In this document: positions 14,984 through 21,885 of the stretch, piece after piece | Layout: every line of letters starts with the position of its first letter | Position numbering within the stretch: position 1 is the first letter of the stretch | Source: an uncultured Prevotella sp. | GTDB lineage: Bacteria; Bacteroidota; Bacteroidia; Bacteroidales; Bacteroidaceae | Direction: 5' to 3' | Assembly: GCA_900550635.1 (NCBI GenBank) | Contig: URSZ01000023.1 | Span: 1-22,919 of the forward strand | DNA length: 22,919 bases | Position numbers and translations under genes: made by a program | The notes under the pieces: generated by a model | What the model saw: the letters and a program-made list of their open reading frames with translations, nothing else | What the model was told of the DNA's origin: nothing | Database searches by the model: none

Positions 14984-15823
14984 ATGGAAAAAGCAACTGT
15001 AAAAGCGCCTAAGGCTACAAAGTCGAAGGCTCAGAACGCAGGTTTCAAAGGTATTAAAGCTGCGTGGATCGTTATGGTAGTATGCTTCGTAATTGCATAC
15101 TGCTTCTATGAATTCGTTTTGGGTAATCCCGCAAACTTCCAGGGCGGTAACAACGCAAACCAGCCTATTCAGGGTAACTTGCTCGGAACGATGTACAAAG
15201 GTGGTTTCATGGTGCCCATCATCTTGTGCTTCCTTCTTACTGACTTCGCTATCATTATCGAGCGTCATTTCGCTCTCCGCACGGCTTTCGGCAAAACAAG
15301 CCTCGTTAAGTTCGTAGACGGAATCAAGAAAGCACTTGCAGCTAACGACCTTGCGAAAGCTCAGGCTCTCTGCGACCAGCAAAGAGGTTCTGTTGCAAAC
15401 GTGGTTTCTGCAACCTTGAAGAAATATAAGGAAATGGAAGAGGATACCGTTCTTTCGAAAGAACAGAAAGTTCTTGCTATACAAAAAGAACTTGAAGAGA
15501 GCACAGCTCTTGAAATGCCTATGCTCCAGCAGAACCTTCCTATCCTTGCTACACTTACTACGCTCGGTACGCTGTCGGGACTTTTCGGAACGGTTATGGG
15601 TATGATTAGGTCGTTTGCTTCTCTTGCAGGCGAAGGTGGTACTGACTCGGCCATGCTTTCTGTAGGTATCTCCGAGGCACTTGTTAACACCGCTGCCGGT
15701 ATTGCAACTGCAGCTTTCGCACTTATCGGTTATAACTTCTACACAAACAAAATCGACAAATTAACGTTCAGCCTTGACGAAGTAGGCTTTACAATCGTAC
15801 AGACTTTCTCGGCTACACACTAA
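14984..15823 (+). CDS. exbB: ExbB/TolQ/MotA-type proton channel subunit
   Basis: This 279-residue inner-membrane protein forms the proton channel that, with ExbD, energises TonB for outer-membrane transport. A lysine/alanine-rich cytoplasmic N-terminus (1-25) precedes a first helix (about 26-48). A second helix is at about 73-92 (FMVPIILCFLLTDFAIIIERHFALR). The long cytoplasmic domain (about 93-185) is followed by the two conserved pore helices, LPILATLTTLGTLSGLFGTVMGMI and the segment with ISEALVNTAAGIATAAFALI. Those two contain the TolQ/ExbB signature. It is the first gene of a four-gene run, with 23 bp to the first exbD. Confidence 0.94.
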   Translation: MEKATVKAPKATKSKAQNAGFKGIKAAWIVMVVCFVIAYCFYEFVLGNPANFQGGNNANQPIQGNLLGTMYKGGFMVPIILCFLLTDFAIIIERHFALRTAFGKTSLVKFVDGIKKALAANDLAKAQALCDQQRGSVANVVSATLKKYKEMEEDTVLSKEQKVLAIQKELEESTALEMPMLQQNLPILATLTTLGTLSGLFGTVMGMIRSFASLAGEGGTDSAMLSVGISEALVNTAAGIATAAFALIGYNFYTNKIDKLTFSLDEVGFTIVQTFSATH

Positions 15824-15846
15824 TCAACAAAAAGAAAGGTTAAATC

Positions 15847-16455
15847 ATGGGACGATTTAAAATCAAAAAGCAAGATGTCTACATCGACATGACGGCGATG
15901 AGTGACGTCACTGTCCTGCTGCTTACCTTCTTCATGTTGACTTCTACGTTTATCAAACCTGAACCCGTAAAAGTAAATACTCCTGGGTCTGTATCGGATA
16001 TTAAGATTCCTGAATCAAACATTATCACTATATTGATTGAGTCGAATGGAAGGGTATTCCTTTCGATGGATAAGAAAGGTGATTTGATGTCTGTTCTTGA
16101 TCAAATGCAAGATAAGTATGGAGTCAGTTTCAACAGCGCAGAGAAGAGGGCATTTGGACTTTCGCCGGCTTTTGGCGTGCCTATGGCCCAAATGAAAGCT
16201 TTTCTCGATTTGCCCGAAGAAGAGCAGACGGCTTATCTTAAAAGCAGCGCAAACCCCGGCGTTCCGTGCGATTCGTTGCACAACGAGTTTAAGGACTGGA
16301 TTAAGTGCGCCCGCGATGTCAATCCTGACTTGCGCATTGCTATCAAGGCAGACGCTAAATCCCCGTATAAGATAATTAAAAACGTGATGAACTCCCTTCA
16401 GGATATCAAGGAGAATCGTTATAACCTTATAACCTCCTTGAAAAGTGAGGAATAA
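15847..16455 (+). CDS. exbD: ExbD-family biopolymer transport protein, first copy
   Basis: This 202-residue protein has one membrane helix and a periplasmic domain. The conserved proton-carrying aspartate is Asp20 in MTAMSDVTVLLLTFFML. It is longer than the roughly 140 residues of proteobacterial ExbD: an insert of about 70-80 residues (roughly 80-150, including FNSAEKRAFGLSPAFGVPM and two cysteines) splits the periplasmic fold, whose final part LRIAIKADAKSPYKIIKNVM is recognisable. It lies between exbB and the second exbD with gaps of 23 and 11 bp, so it is in the same operon. Such insertions are common in Bacteroidetes ExbD, from memory. Confidence 0.92.
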   Translation: MGRFKIKKQDVYIDMTAMSDVTVLLLTFFMLTSTFIKPEPVKVNTPGSVSDIKIPESNIITILIESNGRVFLSMDKKGDLMSVLDQMQDKYGVSFNSAEKRAFGLSPAFGVPMAQMKAFLDLPEEEQTAYLKSSANPGVPCDSLHNEFKDWIKCARDVNPDLRIAIKADAKSPYKIIKNVMNSLQDIKENRYNLITSLKSEE

Positions 16456-16466
16456 AATAGATTGAT

Positions 16467-17123
16467 ATGGCAACAAAATTAGGTGGCAGTAAGCAAAAAA
16501 AGATGACTACCCGCATAGACTTTACGCCTATGGTGGATATGAACATGTTGCTGATTTGCTTCTTCATGTTGTGTACATCTATGATTAAGCCTCAAACGAT
16601 GGAAATCAACATGCCTTCTAACAAGGAGGATCTTGAAGATGATCAGCGAAACCAAGTTAAAGCTTCAGAAGCCGTTACTTTCTTGTTGGACGAAAACAAC
16701 AAACTGTATTATTATGAAGGTATTCCTGAAATCAATACTTTGAAGGAAACTACATACGGCAAATCCGGCGTACGTGCATTCTTACAGCGCAGAAATGCTG
16801 TGGCTCTGAACAAAATTAACAAACTGAAAGAGCAGCACCTCAATAATCAAACAACCGATACCCGTGTAATGGCGCAGCAGGACGCTGCGTACCGCAAGGA
16901 GTTGGCTAAGATTAAGAATGAACGAGGTGTACCAAATGTCATCATCAAAGCAACTGACAAGGCAACTTACGAAAACCTTATCAGCGTACTTGATGAAATG
17001 CAGATATGCGGCATTGGTAAATACGTTATTGATAAAATAAGTGACTTTGACATGCAGATGATAGACTACTACAAGAAAGGCGGGAACGTTGACGGTAGTG
17101 GTTCTTCAGCTCCTGCCAATTAA
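16467..17123 (+). CDS. exbD: ExbD-family biopolymer transport protein, second copy
   Basis: This 218-residue single-pass inner-membrane protein keeps the key aspartate, Asp24 in TPMVDMNMLLICFFML. Its periplasmic part also carries an insert (about 85-150, with a KINKLKEQHLNNQ coiled-coil-like stretch) and ends with VIIKATDKATYENLISVLDEM, the family's C-terminal strand-helix. It is clearly paralogous to the preceding ExbD but diverged well beyond a recent duplication; little is shared outside the membrane helix and the IKA-D motif. It lies 19 bp before tonB. The two ExbD proteins could form a heteromeric pair in one channel complex; that is inference. Confidence 0.92.
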   Translation: MATKLGGSKQKKMTTRIDFTPMVDMNMLLICFFMLCTSMIKPQTMEINMPSNKEDLEDDQRNQVKASEAVTFLLDENNKLYYYEGIPEINTLKETTYGKSGVRAFLQRRNAVALNKINKLKEQHLNNQTTDTRVMAQQDAAYRKELAKIKNERGVPNVIIKATDKATYENLISVLDEMQICGIGKYVIDKISDFDMQMIDYYKKGGNVDGSGSSAPAN

Positions 17124-17142
17124 CAACTAAAGTGAAGTAACT

Positions 17143-17964
17143 ATGTCTAAGATTGATTTATCATCTAAGCAGTGGTGCGACTTGGTCTTTGAGGGCCGCA
17201 ACCGCGAGTACGGAGCTTACAAGTTGCGTGCAGAGCAGGGCAATCGTAATAAGATAGCATTGTTGGTGGTTATCGGACTTATAATATTAGGAATCATCAT
17301 TCCTTTGTTTGCAAAGTTCGTGCTTCCCAAAAAAGAGCGTGACATCTCGGCTGAGGTAACTACGCTTTCAAGGCTGAAAGAGGCTGAAGTCAAAGACCAG
17401 CACATCAAACGTGTTCAACCGAAACCTCAGCAAAAAGAGGTACAACGTATCAAGAGTTCTATTAAGTTTACCAGGCCTGTCATCAAAGAGGACGACCAGG
17501 TGGATGAATCAGCAGAGATGAAAGCTCAGGAAGAATTAGGTAAATCCAATTTGCAAATCTCTATTGCCGACGTTAAGGGTAATGACGAAGAGCACGGAAA
17601 GGATATTGCCGATTTGAAAGAGGTCATAACATCGCAGGTTGAAGACACCAAGGTGTACAACGTAGTAGAACAGATGCCTACTTTCCCGGGTGGTGAAGAA
17701 GCACTTCTCAACTACATCAGCGAGCACATTAAATATCCTTCAGTAGCCCTTGAACAAGGAATACAAGGTACGGTAATGCTTCGTTTTGTCGTTACCGGCA
17801 CTGGCGAGATAGGCGAGGTTCAGATTCTTAAAGGACTGGATCCCTATTGCGACCGCGAAGCAAAGCGCGTTGTAGCTTCTCTCCCGAAATTCATTCCAGG
17901 TAAGCAACAGGGACGTCCGGTATCAGTATGGTACACATGTCCTATACGTTTCGTGATTGAATAA
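17143..17964 (+). CDS. tonB: TonB energy transducer
   Basis: This 273-residue protein spans the inner membrane once and couples ExbBD to outer-membrane receptors. The N-terminal cytoplasmic stretch VFEGRNREYGAYKLR (16-30) is typical of Bacteroidetes TonB. A membrane helix follows (about 40-62). A lysine/proline-containing periplasmic linker (VQPKPQQKEVQRIK) leads to the C-terminal TonB domain from about 180, with FPGGEEALLNYISEHIKYP, VALEQGIQGTVMLRFVV and a terminal VSVWYTCPIRFVIE. It is the last gene of the operon before a hairpin at 18078. Confidence 0.95.
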   Translation: MSKIDLSSKQWCDLVFEGRNREYGAYKLRAEQGNRNKIALLVVIGLIILGIIIPLFAKFVLPKKERDISAEVTTLSRLKEAEVKDQHIKRVQPKPQQKEVQRIKSSIKFTRPVIKEDDQVDESAEMKAQEELGKSNLQISIADVKGNDEEHGKDIADLKEVITSQVEDTKVYNVVEQMPTFPGGEEALLNYISEHIKYPSVALEQGIQGTVMLRFVVTGTGEIGEVQILKGLDPYCDREAKRVVASLPKFIPGKQQGRPVSVWYTCPIRFVIE

Positions 17965-18077
17965 CGAATTTTGGAATTTGCTTCAGTTGTGCGGCAAAAG
18001 AATTGCAGTCTGATTTGATTCGCAGTCTGTCATGCGGCAGCAGGTGAGGCAAATTTATTAAACCAAGTAACAAAATT

Positions 18078-18115
18078 GATAAAAGCCAGCGTAACAGTTG
18101 GCTTTTATCTTTAAT
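18078..18115 (+). terminator. Terminator-like hairpin between tonB and the PstS-like gene
   Basis: GATAAAAGCCA (18078-18088) and TGGCTTTTATC (18099-18109) pair perfectly over 11 bp around a 10-base loop, followed by TTTAAT. The stem ends 18 bases before the next ATG (18128). It could end the tonB transcript or attenuate read-through. No Bacteroides-type promoter is visible between the hairpin and that ATG. Confidence 0.7.
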
Positions 18116-18127
18116 AGTAACAGCGTT

Positions 18128-19072
18128 ATGAAAATAAAGAATTTGTTTTGTGCAGTGAGTGCCGTGGCGCTTATTGTCATGATGGGCTCTTGCGGTGGCG
18201 GTGGCCCAAAGAATCAGGGAAATTCCGATTCGGTAAAGATTGCAGTAGACGAGACGTTCCGCCTTATTATGGACGAGGAAATGAAGCAGTTCAACCTCAA
18301 TCACCCCGAAGCCACGTTGGACGTAACCTATTGTAACGAGTCGCGGGCGTTGCAGATGTTCTTGGACGACAGCGTCCGTTTGTGCCTCGCTACGCGCAGG
18401 CTAACCGACAAGGAAAAGGAAGTGCTCCTCGCAAAACAGTTGAACGTTATGACAGCCCGTGTGGCTACAGACGCAATCGCATTGATTGTAAACCGTTCGT
18501 GGCCGGATTCGCTTATATCGGCGCAAGACGTAATGCGTATCGTGAGCGGAAAAATTACCAAGTGGGACCAGTTAAGCTATGCGCAGTCAAAGGGTGACAT
18601 AGATATAGTTTTCGACAATCCCCAATCGTCAACGGTGCGTTATGTCGAGGATTCCATTCTCGGCGGCAAGGCTATGAGCGGAAACGTACATGCGCAGAAA
18701 ACCAACGAGGCGGTCATCGAATACGTAACAAAAACGCCCGGAGCGATTGGAGTAGTCGGAGTCGACTGGTTGCGTAACGAAAAGGACACGACGAACCTTT
18801 CTTTCCGTCCCGATGTGCGCGTAATGAGCGTAAGCCGTTCCTCTGTTCCCGACCGGGGCAACAGCTACAAGCCTTTCCAGGCTTATATAGCAACGGGCGA
18901 TTATCCCTTTGTGCGTGCGGTGTTCGTAATGACCAGCGACCCGGCCATGCAATCTATGACGCGCTATTTCTACCATTTCCTGCGCGACCAGAAAGGACAA
19001 CTCATAATAACGAAATCTTCGCAGCTGCTTCCATACATGCAGGTGCAGTTCAAGGAAGTGACGATAAACTAA
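18128..19072 (+). CDS. PstS-like substrate-binding lipoprotein
   Basis: This is 314 residues from the ATG at 18128 (MKIKNLFCAVSAV...), which gives a proper lipoprotein signal: hydrophobic helix then lipobox VMMGSC with Cys22 as the anchor. An ATG 30 bases upstream lies inside the hairpin stem and adds non-signal residues, so I reject it. The body resembles the PstS/phosphate-type periplasmic binding fold: SVKIAVDETF at the N-terminus, DAIALIVNRSWPDSLIS, IVSGKITKWDQL, NPQSSTVRYVEDS, and PGAIGVVGVDWL. No pstC, pstA or pstB is nearby, so it is probably not a phosphate import component. From memory, this gene follows exbBD-tonB in many Bacteroidales genomes, suggesting a role linked to the Ton complex; the ligand is unknown. 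Confidence 0.85.
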   Translation: MKIKNLFCAVSAVALIVMMGSCGGGGPKNQGNSDSVKIAVDETFRLIMDEEMKQFNLNHPEATLDVTYCNESRALQMFLDDSVRLCLATRRLTDKEKEVLLAKQLNVMTARVATDAIALIVNRSWPDSLISAQDVMRIVSGKITKWDQLSYAQSKGDIDIVFDNPQSSTVRYVEDSILGGKAMSGNVHAQKTNEAVIEYVTKTPGAIGVVGVDWLRNEKDTTNLSFRPDVRVMSVSRSSVPDRGNSYKPFQAYIATGDYPFVRAVFVMTSDPAMQSMTRYFYHFLRDQKGQLIITKSSQLLPYMQVQFKEVTIN

Positions 19073-19113
19073 AAATGCACGCGCCCGTTTGGTGCGTATG
19101 CATCAGGAATATT

Positions 19114-19163
19114 AAGGCAGGATTCAGCCGGTTTCGTATTGCCGGTAAGAATCTTGCCTTTTT
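19114..19163 (+). terminator. Rho-independent terminator after the PstS-like gene
   Basis: AAGGCAGGATTC (19114-19125) pairs with GAATCTTGCCTT (19149-19160), 12 positions with one wobble, with an inner CCGG/CCGG pair, followed by TTTTT. It lies 41 bases past the gene's stop and 10 bases before the stop of the convergent crcB, so it may serve both strands. Confidence 0.8.
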
Positions 19164-19172
19164 CGCGGACTT

Positions 19173-19556
19173 TCAGTCGAACAAGTTCCTTGCCAAGGCG
19201 TAACCGGCGAATACAAGAAGGAACCCTCCGAATATGCTTGCTGCCATGTATGCAAGCAGTATGGCATAACGTTCGTCGCGTACCATTTGGAAACTCTCGT
19301 TCATGAAAGTCGAAAAAGTCGTGAAGCCGCCGCATATCCCTACCGTAAGAAACAGCCTCACGTTTGCGTTAGCTATACCTCCTTTTTCCGCAAGCGCCGA
19401 GAGAATCCCTATTATCAGGCAGCCTGCCAAATTCACTGCCAGAGTGCCTAAGGGGAATCGGCCGTCGGTTACGCTATCCGATAATTTAGATACGAGGTAG
19501 CGCAGTATGCCGCCCGTGCAGCTCCCCAGACCTACGGCAATTATAGCTTTCAACAT
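19173..19556 (-). CDS. crcB: Fluoride channel CrcB/Fluc
   Basis: This 127-residue inner-membrane protein has four helices and works as a dual-topology dimer that lets toxic fluoride leave the cell. The signatures are GGILRYLVS (15-23), GTLAVNLAGCLIIG (37-50, with the conserved Asn) and GGFTTFSTFMNE (75-86, with the phenylalanine-box and Na+-site threonine region). A single gene means homodimer assembly. There is no room for a fluoride riboswitch: the predicted transcript starts about 27 bases before the ATG. It sits alone on the minus strand between the PstS-like and TPR genes. Confidence 0.94.
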   Translation of the reverse strand: MLKAIIAVGLGSCTGGILRYLVSKLSDSVTDGRFPLGTLAVNLAGCLIIGILSALAEKGGIANANVRLFLTVGICGGFTTFSTFMNESFQMVRDERYAILLAYMAASIFGGFLLVFAGYALARNLFD

Positions 19557-19589
19557 TAAGTAAAGTTTAATATGTACCTATTCCGGGGT

Positions 19590-19597
19590 CAAAGGTA
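19590..19597 (-). promoter_or_regulatory. Bacteroides-type -7 box upstream of crcB
   Basis: The minus strand reads TACCTTTG, a full TAnnTTTG match and the same octamer as in the exbB promoter. A near-match TTGG lies 19 bp further upstream (19617-19620). Transcription would start near 19583, about 27 bases before the crcB ATG. Confidence 0.6.
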
Positions 19598-19675
19598 AGA
19601 CGTTTTCGCTGAACGGCCAACGTGGCTGGGCCTGATGTGCGTTTCAAGTCTTTTTTTATCCGACTGGTCATGTTT

Positions 19676-19770
19676 GAAGCGCGATGAATCGCGCCTCAAC
19701 AAGGGTGGTTGCCGGGCGTAGCCCCGTTCGGTGCCGCGCGACGCGGCCGCGATGAATCGCGCTTCTACAA
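19676..19770. repeat. REP-like hairpin pair with intervening hairpins
   Basis: Two direct copies of a 23-base unit (19680-19702 and 19748-19770) agree at 21 positions. Each has the hairpin core CGCGATGAATCGCGC followed by YTCWACAA. Read on the minus strand, the second copy begins TTGTAGAAGCGCG, so a GTAG tetranucleotide lies at the foot of the hairpin, as in REP elements mobilised by RAYT transposases; the first copy has GTTG. Between them lie CGGGC-GTA-GCCCC (19713-19724) and CCGCG-CGA-CGCGG (19734-19746). No transposase is nearby. Confidence 0.7.
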
Positions 19771-19844
19771 CGTAGCCTTATGTTGCAGGCGCTGTATTTG
19801 TCCGCGTTTTTAGGGAGGTTTTCGGACGGGTTTTCAGGGGCGGG

Positions 19845-19907
19845 AAAATATGTCTGAGATATTTCGAAATATGTCAGACATATTTTGAATTATGTCGGAC
19901 ATAATTT
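19845..19907 (-). repeat. 63-bp triple-dyad element, copy D (inverted)
   Basis: Three 21-bp units at 19845-19865, 19866-19886 and 19887-19907. Unit 1 is the reverse complement of unit 2 at 20 of 21 bases, including the altered terminal C/G. Read on the minus strand, the element aligns with copy B over all 63 positions with about 6 differences, so it is an inverted copy of the same type. Confidence 0.85.
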
Positions 19908-20262
19908 TTATTTGCTCCCATGTAAGGTTTACGCGTTGAAAATCAGTTTTCACTTTTCCCGCCCGGAAATGTCGGTTTACAGGACCGTTTTTTCACGGCT
20001 TAGAGAGCCGGTTAATAATGCGAACGGCCCGCAGGGAAAAACGCCTTTTCCGCTTGTTGGCGATAGCAATATATCATGATGCGGAAAGGTGCAAATGCAC
20101 TCGGCCTTATCATTATTTCTTTTTTGTTACGATATGTGAATTTTCGGGCGATAAACAATGCTAATCGTTATTTTTGTATAAAATGGAACGCCGCGTATTT
20201 CGTTTTTTCTTTATAAAGTGCTATTTTTGTAACCTCTTACGGACAATCTACAGTAGTATATT

Positions 20263-20270
20263 TACATTTG
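20263..20270 (+). promoter_or_regulatory. Bacteroides-type -7 box upstream of the TPR gene
   Basis: TACATTTG is a full TAnnTTTG match 20 bases before the ATG at 20291, which would give a leader of about 14 bases. No TTTG is at the -33 position. Two further matches, both TATTTTTG, lie at 20169-20176 and 20222-20229 and are alternatives. Confidence 0.45.
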
Positions 20271-20290
20271 AACAACCAAGATTTGAAAAT

Positions 20291-21754
20291 ATGAAGAAAT
20301 GGATTTTCGCAGCATTCACAGCAGCTGCAATTTTCGCAACAACCGGTGTGTCGGCACAGAAACACATTACCAAGCCCGAAATGACACCCGAGTTAACCAC
20401 AGAAGCCGAAGCGGCGCTCCAGTCTTATAAAGCAACTGCAGAGGAAAAGGAGCAGAACAAAGTGCTCAAACAGCTTTACAAGAAAAAAGAGGAGCAGGAT
20501 TTGCTTATCATCGGCTATTATTTCCTCGACAAAGGCGAGCTTGAGCTGGCAGAAAAGACGGCAGAAAAGTTATACGACGAAGATGCCAAGTTCGTGCCCG
20601 GACTTATCTTGAGCGGTGACGTTCAGGTAGCAAAGAAGAACTGGGGCGAGGCCGGCCGTAAGTACGACGAGGCGTTGAACTACGACCCAGAAGTAATCGA
20701 GGCTTACATAAAGAAAGCACAGGTTTATAAAAACGTAGAGCCGCAAACTGCTATCGGCGCACTCATGGAGCTGAAGAACATAGATCCCTCTTTGGTTGAG
20801 GCTGACCGCGAACTGGCTGCCATATATTATAAGGTAGGTGACATGAAGAAGGCCATCGAGTCGTATGAGGCTTATATGCAGAAGGACCAGAACCCCTCGA
20901 TTGACGCTTACAGGGAATATGCAATCGCCCTGTTTGCCGACACTGCTTATGCCAAGGCTCTCGAGGTAGTAAACAAAGCCCTGCCGAAAGCTCCCAAGGA
21001 CATAAGTCTTAACCGCCTTAAATTCTATTGCGAGGTTGAGACCGGCGATTTCGGCAACGCATTTACCGATAAGGACAAATTGTTCGGCCAGTACAACGAT
21101 ACGATGTATAACCACCGCGACTACATGTACCTCGGCCGCCTTGAAAAGGAAATGAAAATGTACAAGGAGTCTGTTGCCGATTACGAGAAGGCTATCATGC
21201 TCAAGGACCAGAAGAAGCGCAGCGACATAACAATCTACAAGGCACTGTCGGAGGTTTGTCTCGAACTTCCCGATTACGACAAGGCTATCAAGTATTACAA
21301 GACCTTTGCTGATTCTACCGGTACGGAACTCTCGGCTATCGACCTCCTCGAGTACGGAAAGATTTACTACCAGGCAGCAAGCGCAGTGGCTGAAGACACC
21401 CTGCTTGTAGACAAGAAGAATGCTTACATTGCAGCCGGCGACACGATTTTCGCACAGCTCGACGCAAAGCGCAAAGATACCCATTACGGTCCCTTCTGGC
21501 GCGCGCGCATAAATACTCTGAAAGACCCCTCTAACCCTCTCGACGACGTAAAGAACTTTTACGAGGAGACTTTGAAGCGCGTGGAAGGCAAGGACAATGC
21601 TTCGGTAGAGGTAGAGGCGAACCGTTATCTTGCTTTCTATTATATGAAGAAAGACAACAACGAACTTTCAAAACAGTATTGCGAGAAAGTGCTTGCCGTT
21701 GACCCGGACGACAAACTGTCTGCCACAATTCTCAAGGTTGTTTCGCAACAGTAA
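20291..21754 (+). CDS. Secreted tetratricopeptide-repeat protein
   Basis: This is 487 residues from the ATG at 20291 (MKKWIFAAFTAAAIFATTGVSAQ), which begins a good signal peptide cleaved after SAQ. An in-frame ATG 117 bases upstream would add 39 residues and bury the signal, so I reject it. The mature protein is helical, with several TPR-like repeats: for example EKTAEKLYDEDAKFVPGLIL, AGRKYDEALNYDPEVIEAYI, AIESYEAYMQKDQNPSIDAY, SVADYEKAIMLKDQ and AIKYYKTFAD. Such proteins act as protein-binding scaffolds in the periplasm. From memory, TPR proteins of this kind are found beside the ExbBD-TonB/PstS-like genes in Bacteroidales. Here crcB and 734 bp separate it from them. Precise function unknown. 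Confidence 0.85.
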   Translation: MKKWIFAAFTAAAIFATTGVSAQKHITKPEMTPELTTEAEAALQSYKATAEEKEQNKVLKQLYKKKEEQDLLIIGYYFLDKGELELAEKTAEKLYDEDAKFVPGLILSGDVQVAKKNWGEAGRKYDEALNYDPEVIEAYIKKAQVYKNVEPQTAIGALMELKNIDPSLVEADRELAAIYYKVGDMKKAIESYEAYMQKDQNPSIDAYREYAIALFADTAYAKALEVVNKALPKAPKDISLNRLKFYCEVETGDFGNAFTDKDKLFGQYNDTMYNHRDYMYLGRLEKEMKMYKESVADYEKAIMLKDQKKRSDITIYKALSEVCLELPDYDKAIKYYKTFADSTGTELSAIDLLEYGKIYYQAASAVAEDTLLVDKKNAYIAAGDTIFAQLDAKRKDTHYGPFWRARINTLKDPSNPLDDVKNFYEETLKRVEGKDNASVEVEANRYLAFYYMKKDNNELSKQYCEKVLAVDPDDKLSATILKVVSQQ

Positions 21755-21786
21755 TTTGCTTACCGGCAAAGGCCGATGAAAATAAT

Positions 21787-21823
21787 AAAAGTGCGGATGA
21801 AATGTTTCGTCCGCACTTTTTCG
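21787..21823 (+). terminator. Rho-independent terminator after the TPR gene
   Basis: The arms AAAGTGCGGATGA and TCGTCCGCACTTT pair over 13 positions with one wobble around a short AAATGTT loop, followed by a T-tract. It begins 33 bases past the stop and could also serve the convergent AraC-family gene ending at 21886. Confidence 0.82.
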
Positions 21824-21885
21824 TTTGTGCCATTCATTCGGACAGCGGGTTCCGTGAGCCGTAGCCGGCATTCGCCGGTTTCTCC

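Larger units (their letters stand above)
19557..20290. other. Gene-free, repeat-bearing spacer between crcB and the TPR gene
   Basis: I see no convincing gene in these 734 bases. From left to right it holds the crcB promoter, a GC-rich REP-like hairpin cluster (19676-19770), the 63-bp triple-dyad copy D (19845-19907), and an AT-rich stretch with several TAnnTTTG-like boxes upstream of the TPR gene. The stretch 19910-20100 shows no structure that I recognise. Confidence 0.65.

Noticed and set aside
18098..18127. Upstream ATG for the PstS-like lipoprotein
   Set aside because: It lies within the terminator-like stem, and the ATG at 18128 starts a proper lipoprotein signal.
19557..19620. Fluoride riboswitch upstream of crcB
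   Set aside because: The predicted transcript starts about 27 bases before the ATG, leaving no room, and I see no fitting pseudoknot sequence further upstream.
20174..20290. Upstream ATG extending the TPR protein by 39 residues
   Set aside because: It would bury a clean signal peptide and overlaps the likely promoter region.
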